Positions 10,663-21,200 of a DNA stretch of 64,000 nucleotides are shown piece after piece. Each line of letters opens with the position of its first letter. The first letter of the stretch is position 1. The notes under the pieces were generated by a model. That model did no database searches. It worked only from the letters and a program-made list of their open reading frames with translations, and was not told the origin of the DNA. Position numbers and translations under genes: made by a program. The DNA is from Endotrypanum monterogeii (taxonomy: Eukaryota; Euglenozoa; Kinetoplastea; Trypanosomatida; Trypanosomatidae): assembly GCA_000333855.2 (NCBI GenBank), contig CM007319.1, positions 62,618-126,617 of the forward strand, read 5' to 3'.

Positions 10663-11271
10663 TTGTCTCGTCGTTGGAGCCTTTCGTGATTAAGTGTGAA
10701 CCTATGCGCGTGCAGTGACTCCTCCTCTGTGCTCGAAAGTCTCGGCTACGCAGTGCAGTTGTTGTTTGCACCGTGGGGAGACGAGGCAGTTCTTCTGACT
10801 CCTCTGCCCACCTTCTCGAGTGCACCGCTCCTCTCGCGGACGTGTTTACATAGCTACGTCTGATTGATCTCTCCTATTCCTTAACATGATCGTATCTCTG
10901 GATGCCGTAGCAGACAAGGGCCGCCTCACCTCCGGTCGGCAACGGTGCTGGAGGAGGGGGGGAGCGGGGACAGATGTCTGCCACATATCGCTCATGTGGT
11001 TTTCTTGGATGATCTGGAACATCTCCTTCAGTTCCACAAGTCTTCGGCCAAGTCGGTGAGGTCGACATAACGCGTTACTGAAGTGAGTTGCAGTCTGGAA
11101 GCAATTATGTCGCCGACGTTGCTCTTCAACTCTTCCCTTTCTGATCTCCTCGTTTTGTTTACCTTTTGTGACTTTTGTGTCTGGGGTGTCTGGGGTGTCT
11201 GATGTTTCGCCCTTAGCTCTCTTCACACTTAGCTATCTTTACGTGTCCCAACACGGACACTGCATCAGCGT

Positions 11272-11343
11272 TTTCGTTTTTTTTTTCATCGTTCTTTCTT
11301 CGCTTCTTTGTTTGTCTACCCCTCACCTATCGCCGCATCGAAG
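11272..11343 (+). promoter_or_regulatory. Predicted trans-splice acceptor for the FAM13-like gene
   Basis: A long T/C-rich tract, including a run of T around 11278-11286, is followed by AG at 11342-11343. The predicted leader is about 160 nt and would include the (TA)n tract. Confidence 0.5.
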
Positions 11344-11469
11344 GCTCGGTTGCTCTCAAGCGGCCCCGCGGGAGTGGATTGGGTCTTGGATACCGTACCT
11401 CATCGTCAGTGTGGACAGCACTGGCTCAGATTTACGCCTCTTCTCCAAACGGGCACGGTGCTGTGACGG

Positions 11470-11470
<1 letters not shown>

Positions 11471-11501
<31 letters not shown>
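11471..11501. repeat. (TA)n microsatellite abutting a start codon
   Basis: About 15 TA units ending five bases before the first in-frame ATG at 11507, so probably inside the 5' UTR. Confidence 0.9.
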
Positions 11502-11504
<3 letters not shown>

Positions 11505-11506
11505 CA

Positions 11507-12505
11507 ATGTGCGCTGCCATCATGGTCGCTGATCCTCTTTTGCAGATCCTGTCGCAGGTGGTCGATGACGTGAGTTTCTCGCAGACACACACGGTCAGTG
11601 ATGACTGCAGGGTGTACCCAAGGTCGTCCATCGACAGCGTGAACACACTCCAGCAGGAGCAGCGAAAGCGCGTGGAGCAGACGTACGGTGCACGTGCACC
11701 TTCCCCCGATTTTTTGGGCACTCAGCTTCTGGCCGAGTACCGAGGCGAAATAGCCTCATTGCAGCTTGCTAGGGAGTCTGGTGATCCAAATTTTCCGATC
11801 TTCATATCTCGCATGACAACAGAGCAGAGTAAACAATTGAAGAAAGATATGAAACAGCGCATCCACGAGTGGGAGGCCACTTTGCGAGATGCAACAGGGC
11901 AGGCAGACGTCTACCCCGATCAGAAGGCCACTCTGCGCTCCATCTACGAACTCTACCGCGTCATCAAGACGAAGGTTGTGGGGGCGGAGCCGTTCAGTCG
12001 CATGCACAGTGCGACAGGGGAGACGTCTGCTCCAGGGGGTCGCGATGTCTCGCACAGCGTGTCTGTCCAAGCGGCCGGCGCATCATCGGCTCCGGCCTCT
12101 GTGATTGGTGGTGTCAGGTCGGATAGCACTCGCCTGAGCTCCTCTACCGTCAAGGACGGTTCTGTTGGTTCCACCAAAGCCCCATCGGGCACCCTCCCCG
12201 CTCCCGGGACTGAGAGTCGGGCACCGTCAAGTAGCGCCTCAAGGCCGGCTTCAGTCGGGGGCAGTGGCGACTGGATGCAACGCATTGAGCGGGTGCTGCT
12301 GGGTACTGAAGATGTTGCGACAATGTCCGACGATAGTTTGCAGGCCGAAAAGCGAAGCATAAAACAGGTGCTGCACCGCTTCGAAACCGATTTCGAGAGG
12401 GTCAAAGGTGTGCGTCCCGGTCGGCATGACCGCTATGGCCTAACGGCTGAGTATCACCGCTATGGTGAGCTCAAGAACGAGATTCTGCGACGCTCCCAGA
12501 AGTAG
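11507..12505 (+). CDS. Protein with two FAM13-like helical motifs (332 aa)
   Basis: A 332-residue protein. An in-frame TGA lies just upstream, so translation starts at 11507 or at the second ATG at 11522. Two related helical segments stand out. Residues 275-329 carry the pattern EKRxxKxxLxxFExxFxxxxGxxPxxxDRxxLxxxYxxYxxLK, which matches the conserved C-terminal segment of the FAM13 family. Residues 104-158 (from TEQSKQLKK to YRVIKTK) look like a weaker copy with the same spacing. Between them, about 165-260, is a Ser/Ala/Gly/Pro-rich linker that is probably disordered. FAM13 proteins in animals are regulatory scaffold-like proteins; what this motif does in kinetoplastids is not something I can state. 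It lacks the RhoGAP domain of animal FAM13A. Confidence 0.7.
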   Translation: MCAAIMVADPLLQILSQVVDDVSFSQTHTVSDDCRVYPRSSIDSVNTLQQEQRKRVEQTYGARAPSPDFLGTQLLAEYRGEIASLQLARESGDPNFPIFISRMTTEQSKQLKKDMKQRIHEWEATLRDATGQADVYPDQKATLRSIYELYRVIKTKVVGAEPFSRMHSATGETSAPGGRDVSHSVSVQAAGASSAPASVIGGVRSDSTRLSSSTVKDGSVGSTKAPSGTLPAPGTESRAPSSSASRPASVGGSGDWMQRIERVLLGTEDVATMSDDSLQAEKRSIKQVLHRFETDFERVKGVRPGRHDRYGLTAEYHRYGELKNEILRRSQK

Positions 12506-13471
12506 ACATGTAGCTACTCTACAGGAGAGCTGCTTGTGAGCTTGTGTAGGTGCTGTGTCGTCTTATATTTGCGTCGTCAGGCGCGCGGCGTCGGTTCATG
12601 ACGGATTTGGATGAGTGATGAGTCAAACCTGCCCCAATCCTCAAAGGCGTGGGAAGGATAGGGAGGGGGTAATAAAAACCCAATTTCTTCATGCCCCTGG
12701 GTAGCAAAAAGCATGCTGTGGTGCGCAAGGCAGGTCAGTCATTATATTCGTCTCAGCGTCGACACAACTGTTTTTTTTCTCGTTTTCAGGGTGGTGCTGC
12801 ATTGGTTTCGGGCTGCCATTCTCTTCCCCAGCGTACTTGCATTCGCCAGATTCCCTGTGGACCTTCACCTCCGCTACAGCACCCATTAGATGTTGCGGGA
12901 TCCATTCCTTTGCTGCTACCGCTCGTAAATTATCCGATTTTGATGGTATTGTGTTTTCTTTGTCATTTTTTCCTGCGACTGTACATGCTCTCATCGACCG
13001 CCATATCCAAGAAGCATCTTCCCTCTGACAAAAAAAGATTATGTAGATCGGAATGAAAAGTTTGCTCCACACACTTCCTCCACCTTCTGATGCATTGTGA
13101 GGCACAATTTCGTTGTGCCTTCTTTTCCCAGTGTGAGAACGATGGAGTTGCGGCGGTATGTGGACTTAAGGACAACGAGGATGTCTTCTGTGAGTCGAGG
13201 GGGCAGGGGGGCGGGCGGGGCTCCTCCGCTCTGCGCATTTTTCGTGTGACACATTGTTAACAGTACCAAGAAGGGTGGCAACTTCCGTCTTGACCGTCCC
13301 CCTCTCGTAGCCATTTTCACACTCCCTATTCGAGAAGTACTCGAGATCGACTGGAAAAAAAGAGGTGAGGGGATTGACGGGTACATGTGGTATGACTTGC
13401 GGACGTCCCTCTTTTGGCGTCTACGTGTCCTTCAACTAGCAAAGTCATTTGTTTCTTTATGCCGCACCTCT

Positions 13472-13503
13472 GATCTTTCCACTCCATACTACTTCCCCCA
13501 CAG
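13472..13503 (+). promoter_or_regulatory. Predicted trans-splice acceptor for the ankyrin gene
   Basis: The pyrimidine-rich tract TGATCTTTCCACTCC...CCCCCA ends in AG at 13502-13503. No better tract lies nearer the ATG at 14031, so the (CA)n arrays and gap would fall in the 5' UTR. Confidence 0.45.
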
Positions 13504-13570
13504 TGATCTCAGACTTTTGCGGTGCCGGAACAGCCCAATCGGCCGGGAAGAGATAGGGCACCCATCATCA

Positions 13571-13572
<2 letters not shown>

Positions 13573-13643
<71 letters not shown>
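13573..13643. repeat. (CA)n array, left copy
   Basis: About 35 uninterrupted CA units. Confidence 0.95.
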
Positions 13644-13645
<2 letters not shown>

Positions 13646-13873
13646 CGACGACGACGACGCGTACGTCGTCGTCGTACGTACGTACGTTCGTTCGTACGAC
13701 GTACGGTAAGGTAAAGGTAAACGGTAAACGTACCGTACGTACGTACGGTCGGTTCGGTNNNNNNNNNNNNNNNNNNNNACGGACGACGAGACTACTACCC
13801 CTACCCACCTACGAGTACTCAGACTTTAGTCGTCGTCGGACGACGACCGAACACGGCCGGACGGAGGAGAGGA

Positions 13874-13874
<1 letters not shown>
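13644..13874. other. Probable sequencing-noise block around a 20-N gap
   Basis: The Ns occupy 13759-13778. On both sides nearly every base change follows the cyclic order T-A-C-G with few skips (runs such as CGTACGTACGTACG and GGTAAAGGTAAAC). That is the nucleotide flow order of 454 pyrosequencing and is not typical of natural DNA. I infer base calls from dephased read ends after the CA array. Confidence 0.75.

Positions 13875-13944
<70 letters not shown>
13875..13944. repeat. (CA)n array, right copy
   Basis: About 35 uninterrupted CA units. It may be the same array as 13573-13643, entered from the other side of the gap. Confidence 0.95.
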
Positions 13945-13947
<3 letters not shown>

Positions 13948-14030
13948 AAAGCAGCGAGCTTGCGTTGCATCGTTGTCAGCAGTTGGAAAGGAAATACGCT
14001 ACATCCGGTGTGCTCACGTCATCTTCACCC

Positions 14031-15314
14031 ATGCAGCGAAAGTATACGAATGCGCAGGCATTGGCCGTCTACCAGGCTCTGCAGCAGAGCGGTGGCCTCA
14101 GTGCCCTCGAGGATGACACCGCCACAGCGCTGTACCTTTCACAGAATGCGGCTGCCGCTGGTGAGCTCAATTTTACGCCTGGTCTTCTGGAGCGACTGAC
14201 AAAGCGGCTTGACAAGGGCGGCATGGTGCTGGACCCGTTCTGCTCCTACGACTACACTGACCGCCGCCATATCCGCAACTTTTCCATGTCGATCCCTCTC
14301 CCCTTTAGCGCCTTCGATGGGATCCGGCGCAGCAAACACCAAGTGCAGTTGACTGCGGCCCAGGAGGAAAATGTTCTGAAGTCATTCGACAAGTTGCTCA
14401 ACGGGGAGGATGCAAAAAAGAGTGGCGGGTCCCCATCTGCGAAGGGTGCGCGTGAGATCTCCGTCGCTCTGCCGTTTGTGAGCGCCTTTTTTGACCAGCG
14501 ATGCCCAGAATTGCAGAACAGTCTAGTAACCGGTTCGCGAGAGGGTGCAACGTATCTTCTTCTGTCTGTCATCACCGGCCACAAGGTTCTGTGTGCCAAG
14601 TGCCTCAAAGCTGGCGCCAACCCGAACAACATGTCATTTCTCCGAGACGAGTCGCCAGCGCCGGGTGACATGTTCCACGGGTACAGCCCGGTTTTCATGG
14701 CGGTGCTAGCAGAGCAGATTGACATACTGGAGCTCCTGTGCAGCTGCGGTGGGAGCATTCACGTGTACGACCGCTGGGGCCGAACTCCTCTACACGCCGC
14801 CATGGCGGTAGAAAGTACTGAGACCGTGCAGTGGCTGCTAGCGAAAGGTGCACCCTTGTACTTGCCAGACGGTTTTGGCATACTCCCGGCTGACAGCTGT
14901 GTCGGTGCACAGTATGCTGAGTATTCAATGCCGATGCTAGCGCTCCAGGAGTCGCCCAAGTGCCCACCGCCGAGCTACTTCGCTGAGGTTGCGAGGGGCT
15001 GGGCAACACCCGATGGAGAGAGCAACGCCATGTCCGAGAAGGAGCCGTCGAAGGAAGTGGCCACCACCACCTCTGGTACGGTGACTTCTGAGGGTGAGGT
15101 TGATGTGAGGCTTTGCCACTGCTGCTCTGGTCGTCCGGTAGGGTACTGTGGGTGCATCGATGATATGCTCCTTCGCTGGGCTCGCGATCGCCTCAACACA
15201 GAATGGAGCCCAGGTGTGGACTTTAGCGCGCTGGCGAAGAGGCAAGCGGCAGCTGAGGAGGAGCGAAAACGAGTGGCACACAACACGAGTGGAAGTCGGG
15301 GTGCTAAATCCTAA
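14031..15314 (+). CDS. Ankyrin-repeat protein (427 aa)
   Basis: The start is the first ATG of the frame. Residues about 168-295 form ankyrin-type helices: a unit at 168-195 (ATYLLLSVITGHK...KAGANPN), a unit near 215-245 (GYSPVFMAVLAEQIDILELL), and the clearest unit at 247-282 (GRTPLHAAMAVESTETVQWL). The N-terminal 165 residues are helical and polar with no domain that I know. A Cys cluster follows at 362-375 (CHCCSGRPVGYCGC), which could bind a metal. The C-terminal 50 residues are charged and end in a basic tail. Ankyrin repeats are protein-binding surfaces; the partner is not predictable from sequence. The 5' region is disturbed by the gap and CA arrays, but the coding frame itself is intact. 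Confidence 0.8.
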   Translation: MQRKYTNAQALAVYQALQQSGGLSALEDDTATALYLSQNAAAAGELNFTPGLLERLTKRLDKGGMVLDPFCSYDYTDRRHIRNFSMSIPLPFSAFDGIRRSKHQVQLTAAQEENVLKSFDKLLNGEDAKKSGGSPSAKGAREISVALPFVSAFFDQRCPELQNSLVTGSREGATYLLLSVITGHKVLCAKCLKAGANPNNMSFLRDESPAPGDMFHGYSPVFMAVLAEQIDILELLCSCGGSIHVYDRWGRTPLHAAMAVESTETVQWLLAKGAPLYLPDGFGILPADSCVGAQYAEYSMPMLALQESPKCPPPSYFAEVARGWATPDGESNAMSEKEPSKEVATTTSGTVTSEGEVDVRLCHCCSGRPVGYCGCIDDMLLRWARDRLNTEWSPGVDFSALAKRQAAAEEERKRVAHNTSGSRGAKS

Positions 15315-16659
15315 CACTGGAGGAGCTTGCTTTATCGGAAGATGATCGGTGAGCAGCATGCAAATGGCTCACGACAAGGAAAGGAGCGAGCCGGGTGACT
15401 CTGTTTCTGCCTCCCTGCAGGTGACGTGCTGTGCGTGACGTACAAGAAGCAAAAGGTCAAGATGCACTCACGGGAAAGGGCCGACGTATGTTTTGTTGTT
15501 CCCCCTTTTTTCGTGCCACTCATCTGACTTCGTGCCTCACCGGTGCTAATTTTTTTTTTTTACTTTCCGCTCATGTCTACGAGGGTGTCTTTCGTATCTC
15601 CAGGGTGTGCTGTTGTAGGTGTGGTTTCGCTCTTTTTCCCTCCGTCTCTAAGGCAGTGCTCACAGCGCGTGGCTCTTTCCCACCGCAATACTTCATGAAC
15701 AATATACAATATGAAAGACTTGGGGGGGGGGGCAAGAAGACATGGACTGGTTCATTTGCCTCGGTGCATGCGTGTGTCCTTCGCCTTTGAATGAGATAAT
15801 GTCCACACTTCTCAACCAATGAGATTTCACTGGTTGTCGACAATGCGTGTCGCTTTAAGGGGGCCTTCTTGCGTTCCAGTCTTTTCTCTTTTGCTACTGC
15901 TAACAGTATGTCCTCTTGTCCTCCTCTACAGAAACACAAACAGAGCTCTCCAGCGTCATAAAGGCTCACATCATTCGTCTCGCCCATCATTTGTTTTCCA
16001 GATTTTTCCCTCTTTCCACAGCACAGAGTTCATCCGGAAAAAAAAAAGTCCGACAGAGGTACTCGATCCTCCCTTCCACTAACCCCGTTCCCACTGCATT
16101 GTAGTATCGAGTTACCTTTTCTTCGTGCCTTTCCATATCTCCAAAAATATCCCTTTCTCCCCTCTTTGTGTTGCCTGTTCTTTTCCTTGTATAATTGCGT
16201 ATCTTCTCGTTTTTCCTACGGTACACGACTTCCTCTGCCTGTCTGCGCCTTTCAGTGAACCCTCGTCGTCGTCGTCGTCCTCCTCCTCCTCCTCTCCTTC
16301 GTATTTTCCTTCCAGGATCACCGTAATAAAAAAGGGAAGCGTGGGGATATTCTTCTCTTTTTTTTGTATTGATAGGCAACACGTGTTGGTGTTTGAATTT
16401 CTGGCTCCTTTCTAGCGAGCACAGATCATCTCACTCAAGGCAAGGCACAAGAGATAGATTACGGGCTTAAAAAAACACCCAGCTTAGACACCAGTGTTGG
16501 ACGCCCAGCTTATTGGCATTTCGGTGTGCAGCGGCCCACAACTCACTCCTCCTTCGCCTTCTTACTACACAGAATACGTGCGTCGTCAGTAATATATATT
16601 TTATTTGCCACAACACTCAATAGGATCAAGTAAGGAAGACAAAAAAAAAGGAGTCAACT
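15315..16659. other. Intergenic/UTR stretch
   Basis: No coding region is supported. It contains T-tracts (15550-15561), a G run (15721-15731), a GTC/TCC trinucleotide stretch (16263-16296) and pyrimidine-rich sequence over 15880-16320. Confidence 0.6.
16541..16572 (+). promoter_or_regulatory. Predicted trans-splice acceptor for LCB2
   Basis: The tract ACTCACTCCTCCTTCGCCTT is followed shortly by AG at 16571-16572. The predicted 5' UTR is about 88 nt. Confidence 0.6.
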
Positions 16660-18291
16660 ATGTCTGCCGCATCCATCATTCTCGATCCCGCGCAGGGTAC
16701 GCCCATGCCGGTGAGCGACGTCGCACTAAAGATCAGTATTGCCCAGGAGGAAGCAACCGAGGTGGTGGACAACAAGTCGCGTGTGTTCCCTGAATCGCCG
16801 GCCGAGTTGGTGGGGGAGTTGAAGGGAACGATTCCCAACACAGCCCCGCTAGAACATCATCTTTCTCAATGGACGAAGACCACAAGTTATTTCACCTTCG
16901 TTCTTTTTCTACTCTTCGCGCGTCTGCGTGAAGGCTACCGTCAGATGTTCCCCCAAAATGAGCAGCACTCGCGCCCCGGCTACGCGCCGATTGTGAATAG
17001 TTTTGATCACTACTGGAACCGCCGGTTCTATCGGCGAATCCGCGATTGTTTCATGCGTCCGATCGACTCGCGGCCTTCTCGTGTGATCGGGCTCATGGAG
17101 CGGGTGTCGAGGGACTACAACAACACGTTCGAGTACACTGGTCGCATCGTGTCTGCAGTGAACATGGGCTCGTACAACTACCTGGGCTTCGCTGAGGACA
17201 CACAGAGTATTACACACGAGGTACTGGATTCGATTGACGATTATGGCCTGGCTTCATGCAGCGCCCCACAGGAGTTGGGCCAGAGCACCGTCGTTTCGCG
17301 CCTCGAGCGCGAGTTTTCCCAGTTCCTGGGAAAGGAGGACGCCATTGTGTGCGGCATGGGCTTCAGCACCAACTTCCGTGGCCTCCCAGCTCTGTTTGGC
17401 AAGGAGGCTGTGGTGCTGTCTGACAGTCTCAACCACTCCTCGCTCGTCAACGGCGTCCGTTCATCTGGTGCCAAGGTGAAGGTGTTTCAGCACAACCACT
17501 TCGATCAAGTGGAGGATTACCTGCGCGAGGCTGTGATTCTCGGCCAAGACCCCTGCGGCGAGTATAGGCCATACAGGCGCATTGTAATAATCGTCGAGGG
17601 CATCTACAGTATGGAGGGTGAGATCGTCAACCTCAAGAAGTTTGTGGAGCTGAAAAGGAAGTACAAGGCATTGCTGTTCGTCGACGAGGCACACTCCATC
17701 GGCGCTATCGGTCGCACTGGTCGCGGTGTGTGTGAGCACTGCGGTGTCGATCCCGAAGACGTTGATGTGCTCATGGGTACCTTTACGAAAAGCTTCGGCT
17801 CCATCGGCGGTTACATCGCAGCCGACGGGTCAGTTATTCGCTACTTACGCCAGCACAGCTCTATCGCCCTGCACTGTGATCCCCTGGCGCCTCCATGCGC
17901 GCAGCAGGTTCTTTCAGTGTTGCATGTACTATTGGGTAAGGACGGCACGGACCTTGGTCAGAAGCGCATCCGTCAGCTCAGGGAGAACTCAACCTTTTTC
18001 CGTCGAGGTCTGATAGATCTGGGTCTTGTGGTCCTTGGGGATGACAGCAGCCCAGTGGTGCCGGTGATGTGCTACAACCTCGGCAAGCTGAGCGCCCTTT
18101 CCAGGATGTGCCTTGAGCGTGGTGTCGCCATTGTCGTTGTCGGTTACCCAGCCACTCCGCTGCTGGAGGGTCGTGTGCGCTTCTGTGTCTCGGCGTGCCA
18201 TACGCGTGAGGATCTGCAGCATACCCTCAATGTGATGAAGGAGCTCCAGAGATACATCTACATGGACTACAACAGGCACGCGTTGCAGTGA
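16660..18291 (+). CDS. LCB2: Serine palmitoyltransferase subunit 2 (LCB2)
   Basis: This is the PLP-binding subunit of serine palmitoyltransferase. It condenses L-serine with an acyl-CoA to 3-ketodihydrosphinganine, the committed step of sphingolipid synthesis at the ER. The 543-residue length fits the family. Residues 74-90 form a hydrophobic membrane segment, and the aminotransferase-like fold follows. Visible motifs are MGSYNYLGF (169-177), the cofactor-stacking region around HSSLVNG (259-265), VDEAHSIG (341-348) with D342 and H345, and GTFTKSFGSIGGY (373-385) with the Schiff-base lysine K377. K377 is what distinguishes the catalytic LCB2 from LCB1. The start is a good ATG close to the predicted splice site. 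The next gene downstream encodes the following enzyme of the pathway. Nothing in the coding sequence looks damaged. Confidence 0.96.
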   Translation: MSAASIILDPAQGTPMPVSDVALKISIAQEEATEVVDNKSRVFPESPAELVGELKGTIPNTAPLEHHLSQWTKTTSYFTFVLFLLFARLREGYRQMFPQNEQHSRPGYAPIVNSFDHYWNRRFYRRIRDCFMRPIDSRPSRVIGLMERVSRDYNNTFEYTGRIVSAVNMGSYNYLGFAEDTQSITHEVLDSIDDYGLASCSAPQELGQSTVVSRLEREFSQFLGKEDAIVCGMGFSTNFRGLPALFGKEAVVLSDSLNHSSLVNGVRSSGAKVKVFQHNHFDQVEDYLREAVILGQDPCGEYRPYRRIVIIVEGIYSMEGEIVNLKKFVELKRKYKALLFVDEAHSIGAIGRTGRGVCEHCGVDPEDVDVLMGTFTKSFGSIGGYIAADGSVIRYLRQHSSIALHCDPLAPPCAQQVLSVLHVLLGKDGTDLGQKRIRQLRENSTFFRRGLIDLGLVVLGDDSSPVVPVMCYNLGKLSALSRMCLERGVAIVVVGYPATPLLEGRVRFCVSACHTREDLQHTLNVMKELQRYIYMDYNRHALQ

Positions 18292-21200
18292 ACTCTGTGT
18301 CCGTGAAGGGTGGGTGGCTGCGTAATGTCGTAGGGCTGGAGGGAAGATCCCGAAGAAAAGTGATCTTTTTTTTTTTTTGCGTTCATATGCTTCTCCTTCT
18401 GTTCGCATCTTTGCATGCGAAAGAGAAAAAGGTGACACCATACATGGTTTCTTCCTCATTTGTTCCGGCGCCCTGCCAACCCCCCTCTCCCTTTTTCTTT
18501 CCCCCTCAACCCTCTGAAGTTTTTTTTTTTTTCATGGGCGAATACACATGAGTTTGTTTCTCGAGGCGGGAGACGGGGGGAGAGCATGAGAAGAAAAAGT
18601 CTGCGTTTTGACCAAGTCGGCTGCCCGCTCTCCTGTCACGACGCTGCTTTCCAACATTACGTAAACACCTAGGCACATTTTTGAGTAAGGAGGTATACTG
18701 TACCAACGCTTGCATCTTCGAATCCCAGAGCGTATAATGACTTGAGTAGCGCCCTCTTCCCTTTCGCTGTGGATGATGTGTAGGCGTGTGCATGCTTTTG
18801 AGCTCATCTGTAGGGGCTCTGCAGGACGACACCACGCATCTTGTCCTTTAAGATATCCTAATGGGTGCACTAGGCTTTTTTAAAAATTATTACTTCATGT
18901 AGTCATTAATTCTTGTTCTCGTTTGCGTTTCCATGTAAGTACGCGAGGTGTCTCTCACTTCCCTTACTCCCCCGCTCCGCACGCGTGATGCTGAACGTGC
19001 TTCACTTGACATGCGTCTGTGATGTGCGCGATGTTGTTGTTGTTGTTGGTGCCCAGCGGATGAGTGGAGAGGTGGCTAATGACATTTCGGTCGTGTATCT
19101 TGGTTTGTATCTCCTTTTTCTCTTTTCCTTCCCTTCAGCCCCGTTTTTTTTTTTTTTTAGTCCTCAAGGATCTTTTTATCATTCACGTAATTACATCAGC
19201 ACGCACTGCTGGATTCGAGTCGCTCCAGACGATAAATATGCTGTAGCACTATCAAGGGAGTATGCTATTGGTCACCGCCTGTCAAGTTGGCACCAATGCA
19301 ACTGTTTCCTTTTTTTTTTCCTGTCCGTATATTAGTTTACATCTTCCGCTACGCTTTCCGCAATCAAATCCCTCGTTTGAGATTTTTTTCTTTATTTTTC
19401 CTTGTTTCACCATTTTTGTTATCCAGCGTCCAGGCTTGTTATCAAATAGAGGCATCGGTTATCCTGAGGGTGCACGCACGTATACGTTTGTGTGCATGCA
19501 TGTGCGCTCATGTGCAAATGTTACCTTTCTTGATTTTTATCTTCACTTGACTTCACTCCATTTTGTTTTCTTTACTACCTCCCGCCCCAACAGAGACGTA
19601 CTGTACTGCTGATGGATTGGTCTGAGACGTCTGGGGGTAATTCTGCGTGCGCCTATCTTTTTTTTTCTCTCGCACTCGGGCGTTTCTTGCGACCATCAAC
19701 AAATTTCACCGTGTCAGAAGAGCTCATTGCACGCTCTCTCTGTGCGCCTGCTCCGCCCCGTTACACTAACAGCCATTGTTTTGTATTGTTACACCGCTAT
19801 GGTGGGTGGTGTTAGGATCGGAGGTGTTACGTCACGGAAAGCCGAAGATGACGGCCGTCGCCGCAGCTGCACAGTGACGAGCTGAATTTTCTTCAGGGGG
19901 TGGTGTTGGTAACGCCAGCTGGGTGTAGTTCTGGTCGCGCTATACACGCGCACACCTCTTCAACTCTTCATTTCTTCGATTTCATTCGTAGATTAATTTT
20001 CTTTACCGGAGCACATTTCACTTTTTTGTTCATCTCTTTTTTTTTTTCTGTCGAGACCCGCTTTCCCTTCAGAATTTGTTTCTTGTTTTTCCACGACTGC
20101 TTTTTATTTTATTTTTATTTTTGGTCCGCATCCCCACCTCCATACCTTTCCTGCTTCACCTCTGCAACCCTTACGCAGAAGAGCGCGGTGGGATCCGAGA
20201 AAAGACGACACAGGAGGAGGGGATGGGGTCGCACACACGTTTGATTGAATTTTTTTTTTCTTTTCGACCTACAGGTCTTTTAGTTTTTTTTTTTGGTTTC
20301 CTGTCTGCTCATTTTTGGTTGCAACTCTCCTTTTTCTTGTGACCGTTGGTTGTCATTGACGTCATGGAAAAGACACCCGCGAGCTCATCACTAACCCTCC
20401 TGACAATAATGTGCACTATCCCCGCACGTGCACAAGAAGAAGCCCGTGGCGCACATCGGTAATCAGAGGTGCTCGTGCAAATCTTATTGGCTACCAATGC
20501 GTCTTTTTTTTTTTTCGCTCCACCCCGTCTACATAATATCTTCTGAACGTTTAGGATTTTACTTCAACTGTTTCACTGCGTTTGTCTTGAGGGTCGGCCT
20601 GTCCTTCGGTTTTAGATCTTGCTCTGCCTTGCTGTTTCACCACAAGTTCTGCGATCCTGCTCGCTTGGAGAATAGGTGGTAAGCTGAAGGGGGAAGAGGG
20701 TGACTCGAAAGACAGGAGGTACATATATCAATATGATATGGGTAACTTACCCAACTTTCACAGCTGTTTCTTATCTAGCCATCTTTCGTTTCACTCATAT
20801 GCAGTGCTGAAGCGCCTACTCATTTATACACACGAACATCCACACGAGAGCGGACAGAGTGATTAGTCCAAAGAAGCATCTCAGGTCTCACCTTTTTTTT
20901 TTTCTTGTATATTGATATATTTTACTACTTCTCTTTCCAGTTAGCGCTCAATCTTGCTTTAGGTCTCGGAATCGTATTGACATACTTTTTTTTTTCCCCA
21001 CTCCGCTCCCGTAGCACGGATTGCCTACCGCACCTCCTTGCTGGTGAAGTCAATCAGAGCGGCTTCTGATGTTCAACAGTTTTTTTTCATTCGGGACATG
21101 TTGGGTGTTCTCTGGGATTTTTTCGTCCGCGTTTTTTTCTGTGATTCACCCCTAACCCTTCTATCTCCTTTTGTTGTACACGCGCTTCTCAGCATTTTTT

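Larger units (their letters stand above)
10663..11506. other. Intergenic stretch with T-tracts and (TA)n
   Basis: No coding region is supported. The first half is mixed sequence. The second half is pyrimidine-rich on the + strand (11270-11335) and ends in a (TA)n tract directly before the next start codon. Confidence 0.6.
12506..14030. other. Intergenic stretch with (CA)n arrays and assembly gap
   Basis: No coding region. It contains pyrimidine-rich sequence at 12950-13000 and 13430-13500, then two (CA)n arrays separated by low-complexity sequence and a 20-N gap. Everything from about 13644 to 13874 is suspect as biological sequence (see the separate entry). Confidence 0.7.

Noticed and set aside
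13522..14199. Open frame through the CA arrays, the N gap and into the ankyrin region
   Set aside because: It is made of Thr-His repeats and gap-flank noise in a different frame from the ankyrin gene, so no protein is supported.
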